A stretch of DNA of 64,000 nt from SB11 sp035906255 (lineage in GTDB: Bacteria > Bacteroidota > Bacteroidia > UBA8524): the NCBI GenBank assembly GCA_035906255.1, contig JAMIFM010000019.1, positions 1 to 64,000 of the forward strand. Reading direction: 5' to 3'. The notes beneath the pieces were generated by a model. The model made no database searches, had not been told where the DNA came from, and saw nothing but the letters and a program-made list of their open reading frames with translations. Shown here piece by piece: positions 8,378 through 16,214 of this stretch. The first letter of the stretch is position 1. Each line of letters opens with the position of its first letter. A program made the translations under genes and the position numbers.

Positions 8378-9442
8378 TTATTGCTTGGGTTGTGAGAACC
8401 TGTTCGCGTTTACTTCTGCATCTAATTCCCCGTTTTCAAAAAGATAGTCGGCAAACTGATTGGCAAAAAACGGAGCCAGCATTACCCCGCGTGAGCCTAA
8501 GCCATTAAATACCCCAATTTGAGGGTGTTGATGATGTAAGCCCACTACCGGACGACGGCCAACTACCGCAGGTCTAACGGCGGCCTTATGTTCAAAAATG
8601 GTGTAAGGCACGTTTATCAGCTCGTTTAACTTTTCAATCAGCTCGGCTTTGGCAGGCTTGGTAACTGTGTTTTCCAAATCACCCCACCGGTAGGTAGAGC
8701 CTACTTTGTACAAGTTATTACCAAGCGGTACTATAAATACGCCTTTGTTCACTATGGCTGTGTTTTCAGGCAGTTGAGCTTCAATCACAAATACTTCGCC
8801 TTTGGCAGGTGAAAAAGGTATGTGATTCCACCAAGGGTTAAATCGGGCATATAACCCTTCGCAAAAGATAATTTTGGTGGCTTGGTAGCCTTTGTATTCA
8901 ACGCCATCTCCCTTTAATTCTAATGAATCGTAATCAAAGGTTTGGGGTAAATAGCCGCCCAAACCTTCAAAATACTGTGCAGAAGCAGTTAAGTATGTGT
9001 TCACATCCACATTGCCGCACTCTAATATCGGTGCTGCGCCGTGCGGGGCAGTATAGGTTTGTGTGTTTAATCCTGCAAATATTTCAGGGGTAAGAAACTG
9101 CTCCACATCAGGGTTGTGCAGTTTACCTTGCCAATGGCTCACATCCCCCTCGTTAGAAAATACTTTATAATAGGGGCGTGGATGGTAAAAGGTTGTGCCC
9201 AACAGATGCTCAATAACAGGGTAAAATCCTTTGTTAAAAGCCAGCAGGGTAGGGGCTATATAACTTTGGGTATATTTTTTAAACACCACAGGATTCCAAA
9301 CCCCTGCGGCAACTTTTGATGAGGTAATTTCGCGGGGTTCATCAATTACCAAAACGGTTTTGCCCCGCTGCAAAAAAATATGGGCAAGGGTGGTACCTGC
9401 CAACCCTTGCCCAACGATTATAAAATCAAAATTTTTTATCAA
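8378..9442 (-). CDS. FAD-dependent oxidoreductase (DAO family)
   Basis: A 354-residue flavoprotein of the D-amino-acid-oxidase-like fold. The N-terminal dinucleotide-binding motif is FIIVGQGLAGTTLAHIFLQRGKTVLVID (GxGxxG then acidic residue). A C-terminal GVFNGLGSRGVMLAPFFANQ block resembles the FAD-contacting end of the family. No signal peptide is present. The substrate is unknown; relatives oxidise amines, glycine-like compounds or tRNA-modification intermediates. The stop overlaps the end of the following minus-strand reading frame, so that the upstream 147-aa gene (9439-9882) and this one overlap by 4 bp and are probably translationally coupled. Confidence 0.85.
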   Translation of the reverse strand: MIKNFDFIIVGQGLAGTTLAHIFLQRGKTVLVIDEPREITSSKVAAGVWNPVVFKKYTQSYIAPTLLAFNKGFYPVIEHLLGTTFYHPRPYYKVFSNEGDVSHWQGKLHNPDVEQFLTPEIFAGLNTQTYTAPHGAAPILECGNVDVNTYLTASAQYFEGLGGYLPQTFDYDSLELKGDGVEYKGYQATKIIFCEGLYARFNPWWNHIPFSPAKGEVFVIEAQLPENTAIVNKGVFIVPLGNNLYKVGSTYRWGDLENTVTKPAKAELIEKLNELINVPYTIFEHKAAVRPAVVGRRPVVGLHHQHPQIGVFNGLGSRGVMLAPFFANQFADYLFENGELDAEVNANRFSQPKQ

Positions 9443-9882
9443 GAGAAGCTAAGTGTAGGTGCTGATGATAAATCAAGCGAAAAAGGTTTGCTTTCAGTTT
9501 TGGTTTCATTCTCTTCTGTTGTATCCTCTTCCTCTTCTTCAAGCTCGGTTTTATCAAGCATATCCAATTTCATCGGCTCAGGCTCAGGTTGTTTAGCCAC
9601 AGGTGCAGGGGTAACAGGAGCCGCAGGAGCAGTGCGTTTAGCTGCTTTAGCTTGGTTTTGCACTTGGTCGGTAACACCCACTATTTCCAGTTTGGCTTCA
9701 CGGGCAAAAATACCAAAGCCTATTGCCTTTTTAATCTCGGTAATTTGCAGGGTTACTTCAAACTCTTCAACGGTAAAGGGCTTATCCTTCACACTAAACT
9801 CAATCTTATTATCTAAGCAATAATCAAATATGGTTTGAATGTTTTTACGCTTAATCAATACAACGGGCAATTCGTGGTTCAT
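9439..9882 (-). CDS. Hypothetical protein with acidic low-complexity tail
   Basis: A 147-residue protein of unknown function. Residues 1-75 look folded (MNHELPVVLIKRKNIQTIFDYCLDNKIEF, then a beta-rich segment). Residues 80-147 are Ala/Pro-rich and then strongly acidic, including a run of Glu (LEEEEEDTTEEN), and likely disordered. There is no signal peptide or membrane segment. It overlaps the FAD oxidoreductase start by 4 bp, which suggests coupled translation and a shared pathway, but no specific role can be assigned. Confidence 0.72.
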   Translation of the reverse strand: MNHELPVVLIKRKNIQTIFDYCLDNKIEFSVKDKPFTVEEFEVTLQITEIKKAIGFGIFAREAKLEIVGVTDQVQNQAKAAKRTAPAAPVTPAPVAKQPEPEPMKLDMLDKTELEEEEEDTTEENETKTESKPFSLDLSSAPTLSFS

Positions 9883-10054
9883 GGTTTACAATAATTAAAG
9901 GGTAACAAAAATAACCCCCTTGTCCCTAAAATGGGTGCTGCAAAGCCGTCACTTTTTCACAAGATAATAACAGGGCTATGGATAAGTTTTTTGCTGATTG
10001 ATGTCATTTTTTGCCCGACGGGCGTTGCCGAAATTTGGTTAAAATTTTAACCCT

Positions 10055-10402
10055 ATGGAAACCATAAACATATCTGCCGAATACCCAACGTTGTTTATTA
10101 ACCACCAAAATTTGCAAAGTCAAAAAGCCGAGGCTTATGTGAAAACAAAATACCACTTTGTGAATGTGTTGGATGTTGCTGAACACAAACTAACCCCTTT
10201 GCAATGGATAGAAATTGCCCGAAAATGCAATATTGTTTTGGGCGATTTGTTTGACCGTACCAATACACTTTATCAGGAGAAGGTACACCATACCTCAAAT
10301 TTTGATGAGTTTGATTTGGCTCGTTTGCTGTCTGAAAACCCCGTCCCCTTTGTGGTGAAAGGTAATGAACTGAAATTTTACGAAAGTGCTATTGATTTAT
10401 AG
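10055..10402 (+). CDS. ArsC/Spx-like thioredoxin-fold protein lacking the redox cysteine
   Basis: A 115-residue protein whose pattern resembles the arsenate reductase (ArsC)/Spx family. There is an early strand-loop-helix (TLFINHQNLQSQKAEAYVK), then FVNVLDVAEHKLTPLQWIEIA, an FDRTNTLY segment like the family's R-T-x-x-x-Y, and a C-terminal LLSENPVPFVVKGNELKF like the family's NPxLIKRP stretch. The active-site CxxC/CxxS position reads NHQNLQ, so no catalytic cysteine is present and reductase activity is unlikely. The family call is made by eye and is moderate. It is convergent with the histidine kinase gene, 4 bp away. Confidence 0.62.
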   Translation: METINISAEYPTLFINHQNLQSQKAEAYVKTKYHFVNVLDVAEHKLTPLQWIEIARKCNIVLGDLFDRTNTLYQEKVHHTSNFDEFDLARLLSENPVPFVVKGNELKFYESAIDL

Positions 10403-10406
10403 GGAG

Positions 10407-11423
10407 TTAACCAGCCGCCGTTTTAAATACAGGTAAGGTGATAGTAAACTCGGTGCCGCTGCCTTTTTTGCTTTTTACGCTGATAGTGCCGTTGTTTTTC
10501 TCAACAAAATCTTTACAAATCACTAAACCCAATCCAGTACCGGTTTCACCGTCGGTACCCATAACTGATTTATTCTTACCTGCTTCAAAAATAGAAGGCA
10601 GCTTGTCAGCATCAATGCCCAAACCACTATCATTTACCCATACACTTACCGTGTTGTCTTCGGTGTTTTTTTTGCCCCCAACGATAATTTTACCTCCCAC
10701 CAACGTAAACTTCAACGCATTTGAAATAAGGTTGCGTATCACCGTACTTATCATTGTCCCGTCAGCATCGGCAAGCAACCCTTCGGGTACTTGGTTCAAA
10801 ACTATAATGTCTTTTGCCCTTGCTTTTAGATGATATAGCTGAATATTGGCTTCAGTAATTGCGTGTAAATCAATCATACCTTTCATAAAGGCCGTATCAC
10901 CGTATTGTGCTTTTGCCCATAACAACAAATTATCCAGCAGGTTAAACGATTGTTTTGATGCGTCTTTCAGCATGGCGATGGTTTCTTCGTTTCTCAGGCT
11001 TTCTTCTTGCCCCATCATTTCGGCAAGTTGGCTCACATTGGCAAGGGGGCCGCGCAAGTCATGTGCAATCACACTAAAAATCTTGTCTTTGGTTTTATTC
11101 ATCTCCTCCAATTGGCCTTTTTGTAATTCAAGAGTTTTGCGCTGTTCGTCCATTTCTTTGGTGCGCTCTTCAACCCGCAAACTCAGTAAAGCATTTTGTT
11201 GGGCTGCCAGTTCACGGTTTTCGCGCATACTATCGTAGCTTTGTTTCAGCGCATTTTCTTTCTCAACCCTTAAAATATTAATCCTGTCGGCCAATGCTAA
11301 AGATAGCAGCACCATATCAATGGCTGAACCTATTTGCCATGTGTGTGAAAGATAATAGGTATAAGGCAATGCTCCTACCCGTTGTAAAATGGTGATAATG
11401 CCGCCGATAAGAAAAACGTCCAT
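10407..11423 (-). CDS. Histidine kinase, C-terminal part of a frameshifted 7TMR-DISM sensor kinase
   Basis: This frame carries the end of the seven-helix membrane region (IGGIITILQRVGALPYTYYL, then QIGSAIDMVLLSLALADRI) and a coiled coil (LRVEKENALKQ through LELQKGQLEEMNKTK). HisKA follows, with the phosphoacceptor in FSVIAHDLRGPLAN. HATPase_c comes last, with NLISNALKF, the G1 box DSGLGID, the G2 box GTGLGLVICKDF and GSGTEFTITLP. It is in a different frame from its own N-terminal half (11375-12421); the shift falls at the T-run (minus strand) at 11412-11416. The reading frame stays open upstream to 11555, but that part is out of register. I place the nominal start at the ATG ending at 11423. 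No response regulator is adjacent. Confidence 0.85.
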   Translation of the reverse strand: MDVFLIGGIITILQRVGALPYTYYLSHTWQIGSAIDMVLLSLALADRINILRVEKENALKQSYDSMRENRELAAQQNALLSLRVEERTKEMDEQRKTLELQKGQLEEMNKTKDKIFSVIAHDLRGPLANVSQLAEMMGQEESLRNEETIAMLKDASKQSFNLLDNLLLWAKAQYGDTAFMKGMIDLHAITEANIQLYHLKARAKDIIVLNQVPEGLLADADGTMISTVIRNLISNALKFTLVGGKIIVGGKKNTEDNTVSVWVNDSGLGIDADKLPSIFEAGKNKSVMGTDGETGTGLGLVICKDFVEKNNGTISVKSKKGSGTEFTITLPVFKTAAG

Positions 11424-12421
11424 GCAAGCATGAAAAATCTTGCTGATTTGAAACCGTTTCGGTATGAAATATAACCTGCTACCAGCATAATGCAACTGTT
11501 TACAAAAATGAGGGTTTGAACAATGTAGTTGGCAAGGGAATGAAAACCCAACCAATCGAGCGGGAAAACGAGTAGATTAACAGCAACCAGAATTTTTAAA
11601 ACTTTATCAACTTTGGGCAGGCGGGTTTCTAATTGCAAAAATACCATTGCAAACAGGGTGGAAAATATACCCAATGCAAAAAACGAGGGTTCATAAATAT
11701 TGAGCCAAGGCGCGTGAGGCCACGCCAGCAAAAACATATACCCGCCAATGTGTAAAGTGATGATAGCAGTGGCTATGATATGAAGGATGTAATACAGGTA
11801 CACCTTATCTCGCAGCGAAAACCAAAGGAAAAAAGTGTATAGTATAATAAGTATGGCAAAGCCGATGTATGCGCCTTGTACGAGATTTTCGGTCAGCCTG
11901 TCGGCATGAAGGGTGTTATACGATTTTAACGTTATTGGCAATACTATACTGTATGAGCCTTTTACTCTTAAATAATAATCATACGAACCCGGTAGAAGTT
12001 TAAATTTAGGAAGGTTGCCCTCTAAGTCCCGCGTGTTGATGTTGCTTAACGAGCCTGCGTGTTTTTTTGCTACCTGTTTTCCGGTTTCATCATACACATA
12101 AAGCTCAATGGTATCCATCATTGCATAGCCCAGTTGCAGGAAAACGGCATCATCGGTGCTGATAAATATTTTGGCTTTAAGCCATATTGCCGATTTGGTT
12201 CCTGAAAAAGCAGGCACTTCCCTTAAATTGCGTTTAAACAATAATGGGGTGGCGGCAATGTGTTCTATAGGCATATTGCCGGAAACGTCTTCGAATAATT
12301 GCATTCGGGGGCCAAGCAATGTCCCTTCTGCTTTATTATCAAAAACAATTACCGATTGCGCCTGAACAGTTAAGCCTGCAAGCCAAACTAATAATAGAGT
12401 GTATAAAAACCTTACCGACAA
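11375..12421 (-). CDS. 7TMR-DISM sensor, N-terminal part of a frameshifted histidine kinase
   Basis: This frame starts at TTG (12421) with a signal peptide (FLYTLLLVWLAGLTVQAQ). It continues with a 7TMR-DISM extracellular domain, a beta-sandwich containing SAIWLKAKIFI and IELYVYDETGKQV and ending near ITLKSYNT. Several membrane helices follow (NLVQGAYIGFAILIILYTFFLWFSLRDKVYLYYILHI). The last in-frame family residues are ARFFMLAWTFFL; the frame then runs into about 12 unrelated residues and stops. The natural continuation, IGGIITIL, is found in another frame, so one base is missing relative to the family. The intact protein would be about 670 residues and would sense a periplasmic, probably carbohydrate-like, ligand. 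Confidence 0.84.
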   Translation of the reverse strand: MSVRFLYTLLLVWLAGLTVQAQSVIVFDNKAEGTLLGPRMQLFEDVSGNMPIEHIAATPLLFKRNLREVPAFSGTKSAIWLKAKIFISTDDAVFLQLGYAMMDTIELYVYDETGKQVAKKHAGSLSNINTRDLEGNLPKFKLLPGSYDYYLRVKGSYSIVLPITLKSYNTLHADRLTENLVQGAYIGFAILIILYTFFLWFSLRDKVYLYYILHIIATAIITLHIGGYMFLLAWPHAPWLNIYEPSFFALGIFSTLFAMVFLQLETRLPKVDKVLKILVAVNLLVFPLDWLGFHSLANYIVQTLIFVNSCIMLVAGYISYRNGFKSARFFMLAWTFFLSAALSPFYNG

Positions 12422-12555
12422 GGGATGAACTTATCTAAACACAAAAGTATAATTTTTTGCAGGGCAAGAACATATTAAATACATATTGTAGCTGCTTTAT
12501 TATTTTAGCAGTTGAACTTGTATTATAAGTGGTTTTGTGTGTTATATTTTAAAGT

Positions 12556-13605
12556 ATGATTAAACTAATTGGTGTAACAGTGGCGGCTGTTTTGTGCAGT
12601 TTGGCAGGGTATGCCCAAGATTTTTCATTGCAAATGCTGCATTCGTCTATTCCTACCAATTTGAGAGGGTTGTGCCCTGTTGACGATAGTGTGGTATGGG
12701 TGTGCGGTAGCAACGGGCACGTGGGAAAAACAATCGACGGGGGAAAAACCTGGAAGTGGATGCGCCCTGACGGTTTACCTAAATCCGACTTTAGAGACGT
12801 GGAAGCCTTTGATGAGAACCGTGCAATAATAATGGCAGCGGGTTTTCCGGCGGTAATTTTATATACTGAAAACGGTGGTGAAAACTGGACGGAGGTTTTT
12901 AGGAGTAATGACAGTGCGGTGTTTTTAGATGCTATGGATTTTTGGAATGAAATGGAGGGTGTGTGTATAGGTGATTGGATTGGCGGAAAACCGTATACGC
13001 TATATACCAAGGACGGGGGTAAAACATGGGATTTAATGAGTAAAAACCATTTTAAACCATTGACTGAAAAAACAGCCAGTTTTGCTGCCAGCGGCACTTG
13101 TGTGCGGGTTTATGAAATACACGATTACAAGGGTTTTGTGCAAGCCATATCATCGGGGGCAAAGCACGGGCTATTATTGGCCAATTATGATGGCAGCGAA
13201 GAAACGTTTGAGTATGAATTTATAGAAGCCCCTTATGAAACTACAGCCCCGTCGCAAGGTATCTTTTCATTGTGTATTAATGCAGATACTACTATTTGGG
13301 TAGCGGGTGGTGATTATGCCCAGCCCGTGCAAGGATACTTTGCTATTATGAAAGTAAATGAAAGTTTTTTCAAGCCTGCAAGTAACGTAGCAGGGTATCG
13401 CAGTTGTATTGAGGCTTTTAATCATAATAACACAGCTATGGTTATTTCCTGCGGCAGTAATGGTGCTGATATTACAACCGCCAAACAGGTTGAATGGAAA
13501 ACCATAAGCCAAGTACCGCTAAATACAGCAATAAAAGCAAAAAATGGAGGGACTGTATTTTTAACAGGCCAACAAGGTACTATTTATAAATTGGTGATAA
13601 AATAG
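12556..13605 (+). CDS. Secreted Asp-box beta-propeller protein (Ycf48/BNR-like)
   Basis: A 349-residue exported protein with a signal peptide (MIKLIGVTVAAVLCSLAGYAQD) and repeated propeller blades. Asp-box-like turns TIDGGKTWKW, TENGGENWTE and TKDGGKTWDL occur at about 40-50-residue intervals. VWVCGSNGHVGK and IWVAGGDYA are typical strand starts of Ycf48-type propellers, and the end MVISCGSNGADI...VFLTGQQGTIYKLVIK closes the fold. Such proteins act as scaffolds or sialidase-like propellers; no catalytic residues are evident, so a binding or assembly role is more likely. It has no T9SS sorting domain, so it should stay periplasmic. It is tail-to-tail with the Nudix gene, 2 bp apart. Confidence 0.78.
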   Translation: MIKLIGVTVAAVLCSLAGYAQDFSLQMLHSSIPTNLRGLCPVDDSVVWVCGSNGHVGKTIDGGKTWKWMRPDGLPKSDFRDVEAFDENRAIIMAAGFPAVILYTENGGENWTEVFRSNDSAVFLDAMDFWNEMEGVCIGDWIGGKPYTLYTKDGGKTWDLMSKNHFKPLTEKTASFAASGTCVRVYEIHDYKGFVQAISSGAKHGLLLANYDGSEETFEYEFIEAPYETTAPSQGIFSLCINADTTIWVAGGDYAQPVQGYFAIMKVNESFFKPASNVAGYRSCIEAFNHNNTAMVISCGSNGADITTAKQVEWKTISQVPLNTAIKAKNGGTVFLTGQQGTIYKLVIK

Positions 13606-13607
13606 GC

Positions 13608-14015
13608 TTACTTAAGCCTTACGGCAATAAACTTAAGGTAGTTTTCAATTACCTTTAAATCAGCGGGTGCCCAATCAAGTGTGTGTAAATCTTCGGGAGC
13701 CAACCACGCATAATCGTGGTGCTCAACAAGAGTAAAGTTACCGCCTGTTATTTCACAAATAAAGGGTATCAGGCGTATTGTTCTTTCGGGGTAAGGTTGG
13801 TCGCAATAATCAAGCTCTTCAAAAATTTCAACCTCTACATTCAATTCTTCTTCAATTTCGCGTTTCAGGCAGTCGTGATAACCTTCTCCGGGTTCTACTT
13901 TACCGCCGGGAAACTCCCACTTGTATGAGAGCGACATGTGCGCACCACGTTGCACAGCAAGCACTTTACTTTCCTGTTCAATAATCGCACAAGTAACATC
14001 TACTACTACAGCCAT
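13608..14015 (-). CDS. mutT: Nudix hydrolase (MutT-like 8-oxo-dGTP diphosphatase)
   Basis: A 135-residue Nudix-domain enzyme when started at the ATG ending at 14015 (MAVVVDVTCAIIEQ); the frame is open 14 codons further upstream. The Nudix box GGKVEPGEGYHDCLKREIEEEL matches GX5EX7REUXEEXGU, with Glu-for-Gly near the end. The order CAII, VLAVQRG, SYKWEFPGG and later EHHDYAWLAPEDLHTLDWAPAD is that of the MutT/CTP-pyrophosphatase group that sanitises oxidised nucleotides. Exact substrate is not provable from sequence; the symbol is a best guess. Confidence 0.85.
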   Translation of the reverse strand: MAVVVDVTCAIIEQESKVLAVQRGAHMSLSYKWEFPGGKVEPGEGYHDCLKREIEEELNVEVEIFEELDYCDQPYPERTIRLIPFICEITGGNFTLVEHHDYAWLAPEDLHTLDWAPADLKVIENYLKFIAVRLK

Positions 14016-14197
14016 AAAATCGGCGCAATGATAGTGTTTTAATTGATATGCAAGCATACACTAAGGTCTATTATTTGTAATTATTATGCATGGTGTTGTA
14101 TTACAGAATAATAAGATGGGTGTATCGAAAAGAAAATGAAATTTACTGACGTGCATTGATAGAATCTGAAATCGTTTTTCCAAAGAAGCAAACGAAG

Positions 14198-14638
14198 TTA
14201 AATCTTGTACTTATCTATATTCTTGATAAAGATTTCGTAGTATGATAAACGGCTTTGCAACAAGCGGTTTACCTCTGTCATATCCTTAAACAGTGACGTA
14301 AACAACTCTTTTGCAGGAATGGTGATAGTTTCGTCCTCGCCTGTCTTGTTGCCATAGGCAGGCTCAGGTTCGTGTACCATAGCTGTTCCCCAGTCAATAG
14401 GGCCAAGCGTAGTTTCCTTAAACATATTTCCTTCACCAAAGTGCCACCAATTTCTGTCAATCTCAGGAAATGCAGAAGGAACCATAGTTATCAAATCACC
14501 TGTCATTTGGGTTTTGTTTTCGATGTAATTCCGCAGCGAGCGGTCAGTAACGCAATTGTCAAGTCGCTCAAGTAAATCCTTATAACCCAGTCCCAATACC
14601 TGTTTTATAATGCCCAAGCGTGTTCCATATGTATTCAT
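14198..14638 (-). CDS. Helix-turn-helix (XRE/phage-repressor-like) protein
   Basis: A 146-residue putative DNA-binding protein. Residues 1-60 have a lambda-repressor-like HTH pattern (LGIIKQVLGLGYKDLLERL, then TDRSLRNYIENKTQMTGDLI). FPEIDRNWWHFGEGNMFKE follows, which matches the 'PE[IV]xxxWLLxGEGxM' tail typical of Bacteroidota XRE regulators. The C-terminus contains a predicted helix (ELFTSLFKDMTEVNRLLQSRL). It stands alone, with 187 bp of AT-rich DNA before the next gene. No phage genes are nearby. Confidence 0.76.
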   Translation of the reverse strand: MNTYGTRLGIIKQVLGLGYKDLLERLDNCVTDRSLRNYIENKTQMTGDLITMVPSAFPEIDRNWWHFGEGNMFKETTLGPIDWGTAMVHEPEPAYGNKTGEDETITIPAKELFTSLFKDMTEVNRLLQSRLSYYEIFIKNIDKYKI

Positions 14639-14831
14639 AAAGCAAATGTTGAAATTTTTTACCGAAAAATTTTTAAAATCAGAAAATAAATTCCATTTTT
14701 GAAAAACCCTTCATACAAATATAAACCTATCGGGGCAAAAAGATGAAAAAGTGTGAAACACTCAATAAACTATCGTGAACAAAAGCAACAATAGGCAAAG
14801 GGAATAGAAAAGAACAATAATACTATTGACT

Positions 14832-15098
14832 ATGGAATTGCAGTACTTTAAAAAGACTGAAGCAACGGCCAGCAACGATGAAATTATAACTTACTACGTT
14901 ACAGGCGGAAAACAAAGCACAGTGCTAATGATGAATCGCGACGAACCGGTGAGGTATATTATTTCATATTTGCCCGGTACGATTGATGTTACTGATGAGA
15001 TGAGAAAAATAAGCCAAAGTGAATTTTTAGCCGCCGCCACACGCAGTAACAATGCAGTGTGCTGGTATGTTGATGGTGTGAACGGGATTAAAAATTAA
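14832..15098 (+). CDS. Hypothetical small protein
   Basis: An 88-residue protein starting at the ATG 14832 (a TTG two codons earlier is possible). It has no signal peptide and no recognised motif; it alternates beta-like segments (IITYYVTGG, STVLMMNRDEPVRYIISYL) with a helix (TDEMRKISQSEFLAAATR). A terminator follows about 90 bp downstream, consistent with a real monocistronic gene. Function unknown. Confidence 0.6.
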   Translation: MELQYFKKTEATASNDEIITYYVTGGKQSTVLMMNRDEPVRYIISYLPGTIDVTDEMRKISQSEFLAAATRSNNAVCWYVDGVNGIKN

Positions 15099-15184
15099 AA
15101 AACTCCATTTACCAAGTGATAGATTAATAGTATATATAAATGATGCATTTGGTTTGATAATTACAAAGGGCGCACAACCCTATT

Positions 15185-15221
15185 CCCCTTAGTCTGAAGG
15201 GATTTAGGCTAAGGGGATTTT
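15185..15221 (+). terminator. Rho-independent terminator after the small hypothetical gene
   Basis: CCCCTTAG pairs with CTAAGGGG across a 16-nt loop and is followed by ATTTTTG, on the plus strand, about 90 bp after the stop of the 88-aa gene. Confidence 0.65.
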
Positions 15222-15290
15222 TGTATAAGCAGGTTGTGGAAGTTTTTTAGGAAAGGGAATCGTTAGCTTTCTTCAATATGCCGTAAGTTC

Positions 15291-15950
15291 TTATTTAGCT
15301 TCAAAGTTAAACTCGCTGCGTAGTTGGGCGCGGGTTTTGGTTACCACGTTCACATCCATGCGTATATCGCTAAGTGGTCGGTCTGTGCCGCTTCTTGGTT
15401 GTGCCACTATGCTTGTTGCGGCAGACATACCTGATATTATTTTGCCAAACACGGTATAATCACCATTTAGGTTTGAAGTTCCGCTGGGGTTTACTACAAT
15501 ATAAAACTGCGAGCCGCTTGATTCTCTTTGAGGGTTTACGTTATTAGGTAAGCGGGCAGCACCCACAGCTCCATACGTGTGTTTTAATGCAGTAGTAATT
15601 TCAGCGGGGATGGTGTAGCCGGGGCCACCGTTTCCGTCGTTGTTGGGGTCGGCATCTTTGCTGTTAGGGTCGCCGCCTTGTATTACAAAGTTGGGCACTA
15701 TGCGGTGAAAGGTGATGCTGTCAAAAAAATCTGTGTCGGCAAGCGTTAAAAAATTGGCTTTGTGTAGCGGGGTTTCGTTATACAGCCACATATACATAGT
15801 GCCGTAGGCGGTTTTAATCTCTATAATCTTTTCGGTAGTGTCGTTGTTTGATGGGTTGGGAGTAGGGTTTGTTTTGTTATCCTCCTTTTTGCAACTGTTA
15901 TACAATAGGGCGGTAATTGCCAATAAGCCTATAAGTAATGTTTTTTTCAT
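15291..15950 (-). CDS. Cyclophilin-type peptidyl-prolyl isomerase lipoprotein
   Basis: Catalyses cis-trans isomerisation of prolyl bonds in exported proteins. Starting at the ATG ending at 15950 gives 219 residues with a lipoprotein signal (LLIGLLAITALLYNSC, lipidated Cys, then KKED). The cyclophilin domain follows: YGTMYMWLYNETPLHKANFL, ITFHRIVPNFVIQGGDP (catalytic Arg in FHRI), SSGSQFYIVV (the QFY signature) and a final FGKIISGM. A longer frame reaching 16082 runs into the tRNA and should be ignored. The acidic Asn/Asp-rich insertion SKDADPNNDGNGGPGY is usual for this group. It is transcribed downstream of tRNA-Lys but separated by a terminator. Confidence 0.92.
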   Translation of the reverse strand: MKKTLLIGLLAITALLYNSCKKEDNKTNPTPNPSNNDTTEKIIEIKTAYGTMYMWLYNETPLHKANFLTLADTDFFDSITFHRIVPNFVIQGGDPNSKDADPNNDGNGGPGYTIPAEITTALKHTYGAVGAARLPNNVNPQRESSGSQFYIVVNPSGTSNLNGDYTVFGKIISGMSAATSIVAQPRSGTDRPLSDIRMDVNVVTKTRAQLRSEFNFEAK

Positions 15951-16008
15951 AGTGGGAAGATAGAAAATTATTGATAAAACACAGGCTGCGAAAGTGCGTA
16001 AATAAAAA

Positions 16009-16033
16009 AACCCTTCAGAATTTCTGAAGGGTT
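16009..16033 (-). terminator. Rho-independent terminator after tRNA-Lys
   Basis: A near-perfect palindrome (AACCCTTCAGAA / TTCTGAAGGGTT) begins 14 bp after the tRNA 3' end on the minus strand and is followed by a T-run (plus-strand A-run 16004-16010). Confidence 0.85.
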
Positions 16034-16046
16034 TAGTTTCTTTTAG

Positions 16047-16119
16047 TGATCCCGCTGGGACTCGAACCCAGGACCTATACATTAAAAGTGTACCGCTCTA
16101 CCAACTGAGCTACGGAATC
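16047..16119 (-). tRNA. tRNA-Lys (anticodon TTT)
   Basis: A 73-nt cloverleaf read on the minus strand. The acceptor stem is GATTCCG with CGGGATC (one G-U pair). The D arm is GCTCAGTTGGTAGAGC. The anticodon loop is CTTTTAA, carrying TTT. The T arm is CTGGGTTCGAGTCCCAG, and the discriminator base is A. The CCA tail is not encoded. The UUU anticodon reads AAA and AAG lysine codons. Confidence 0.96.
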
Positions 16120-16214
16120 ATTTCGTTTTTCCGTTTTCTAAAAGGACTGCAAAGATAGGTTTTTGATATTAGAATGCAACTTATTGCTTGAAAATTTTTC
16201 TTAATGCTTCAAAA

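Noticed and set aside
10407..12421. Two separate complete proteins (receptor and kinase) as an alternative
   Set aside because: The family match continues exactly across the two frames at AWTFFL/IGGII, so one broken gene explains them better.
15951..16082. N-terminal extension of the cyclophilin lipoprotein
   Set aside because: It runs through the terminator and part of tRNA-Lys; the lipoprotein signal begins at 15950.
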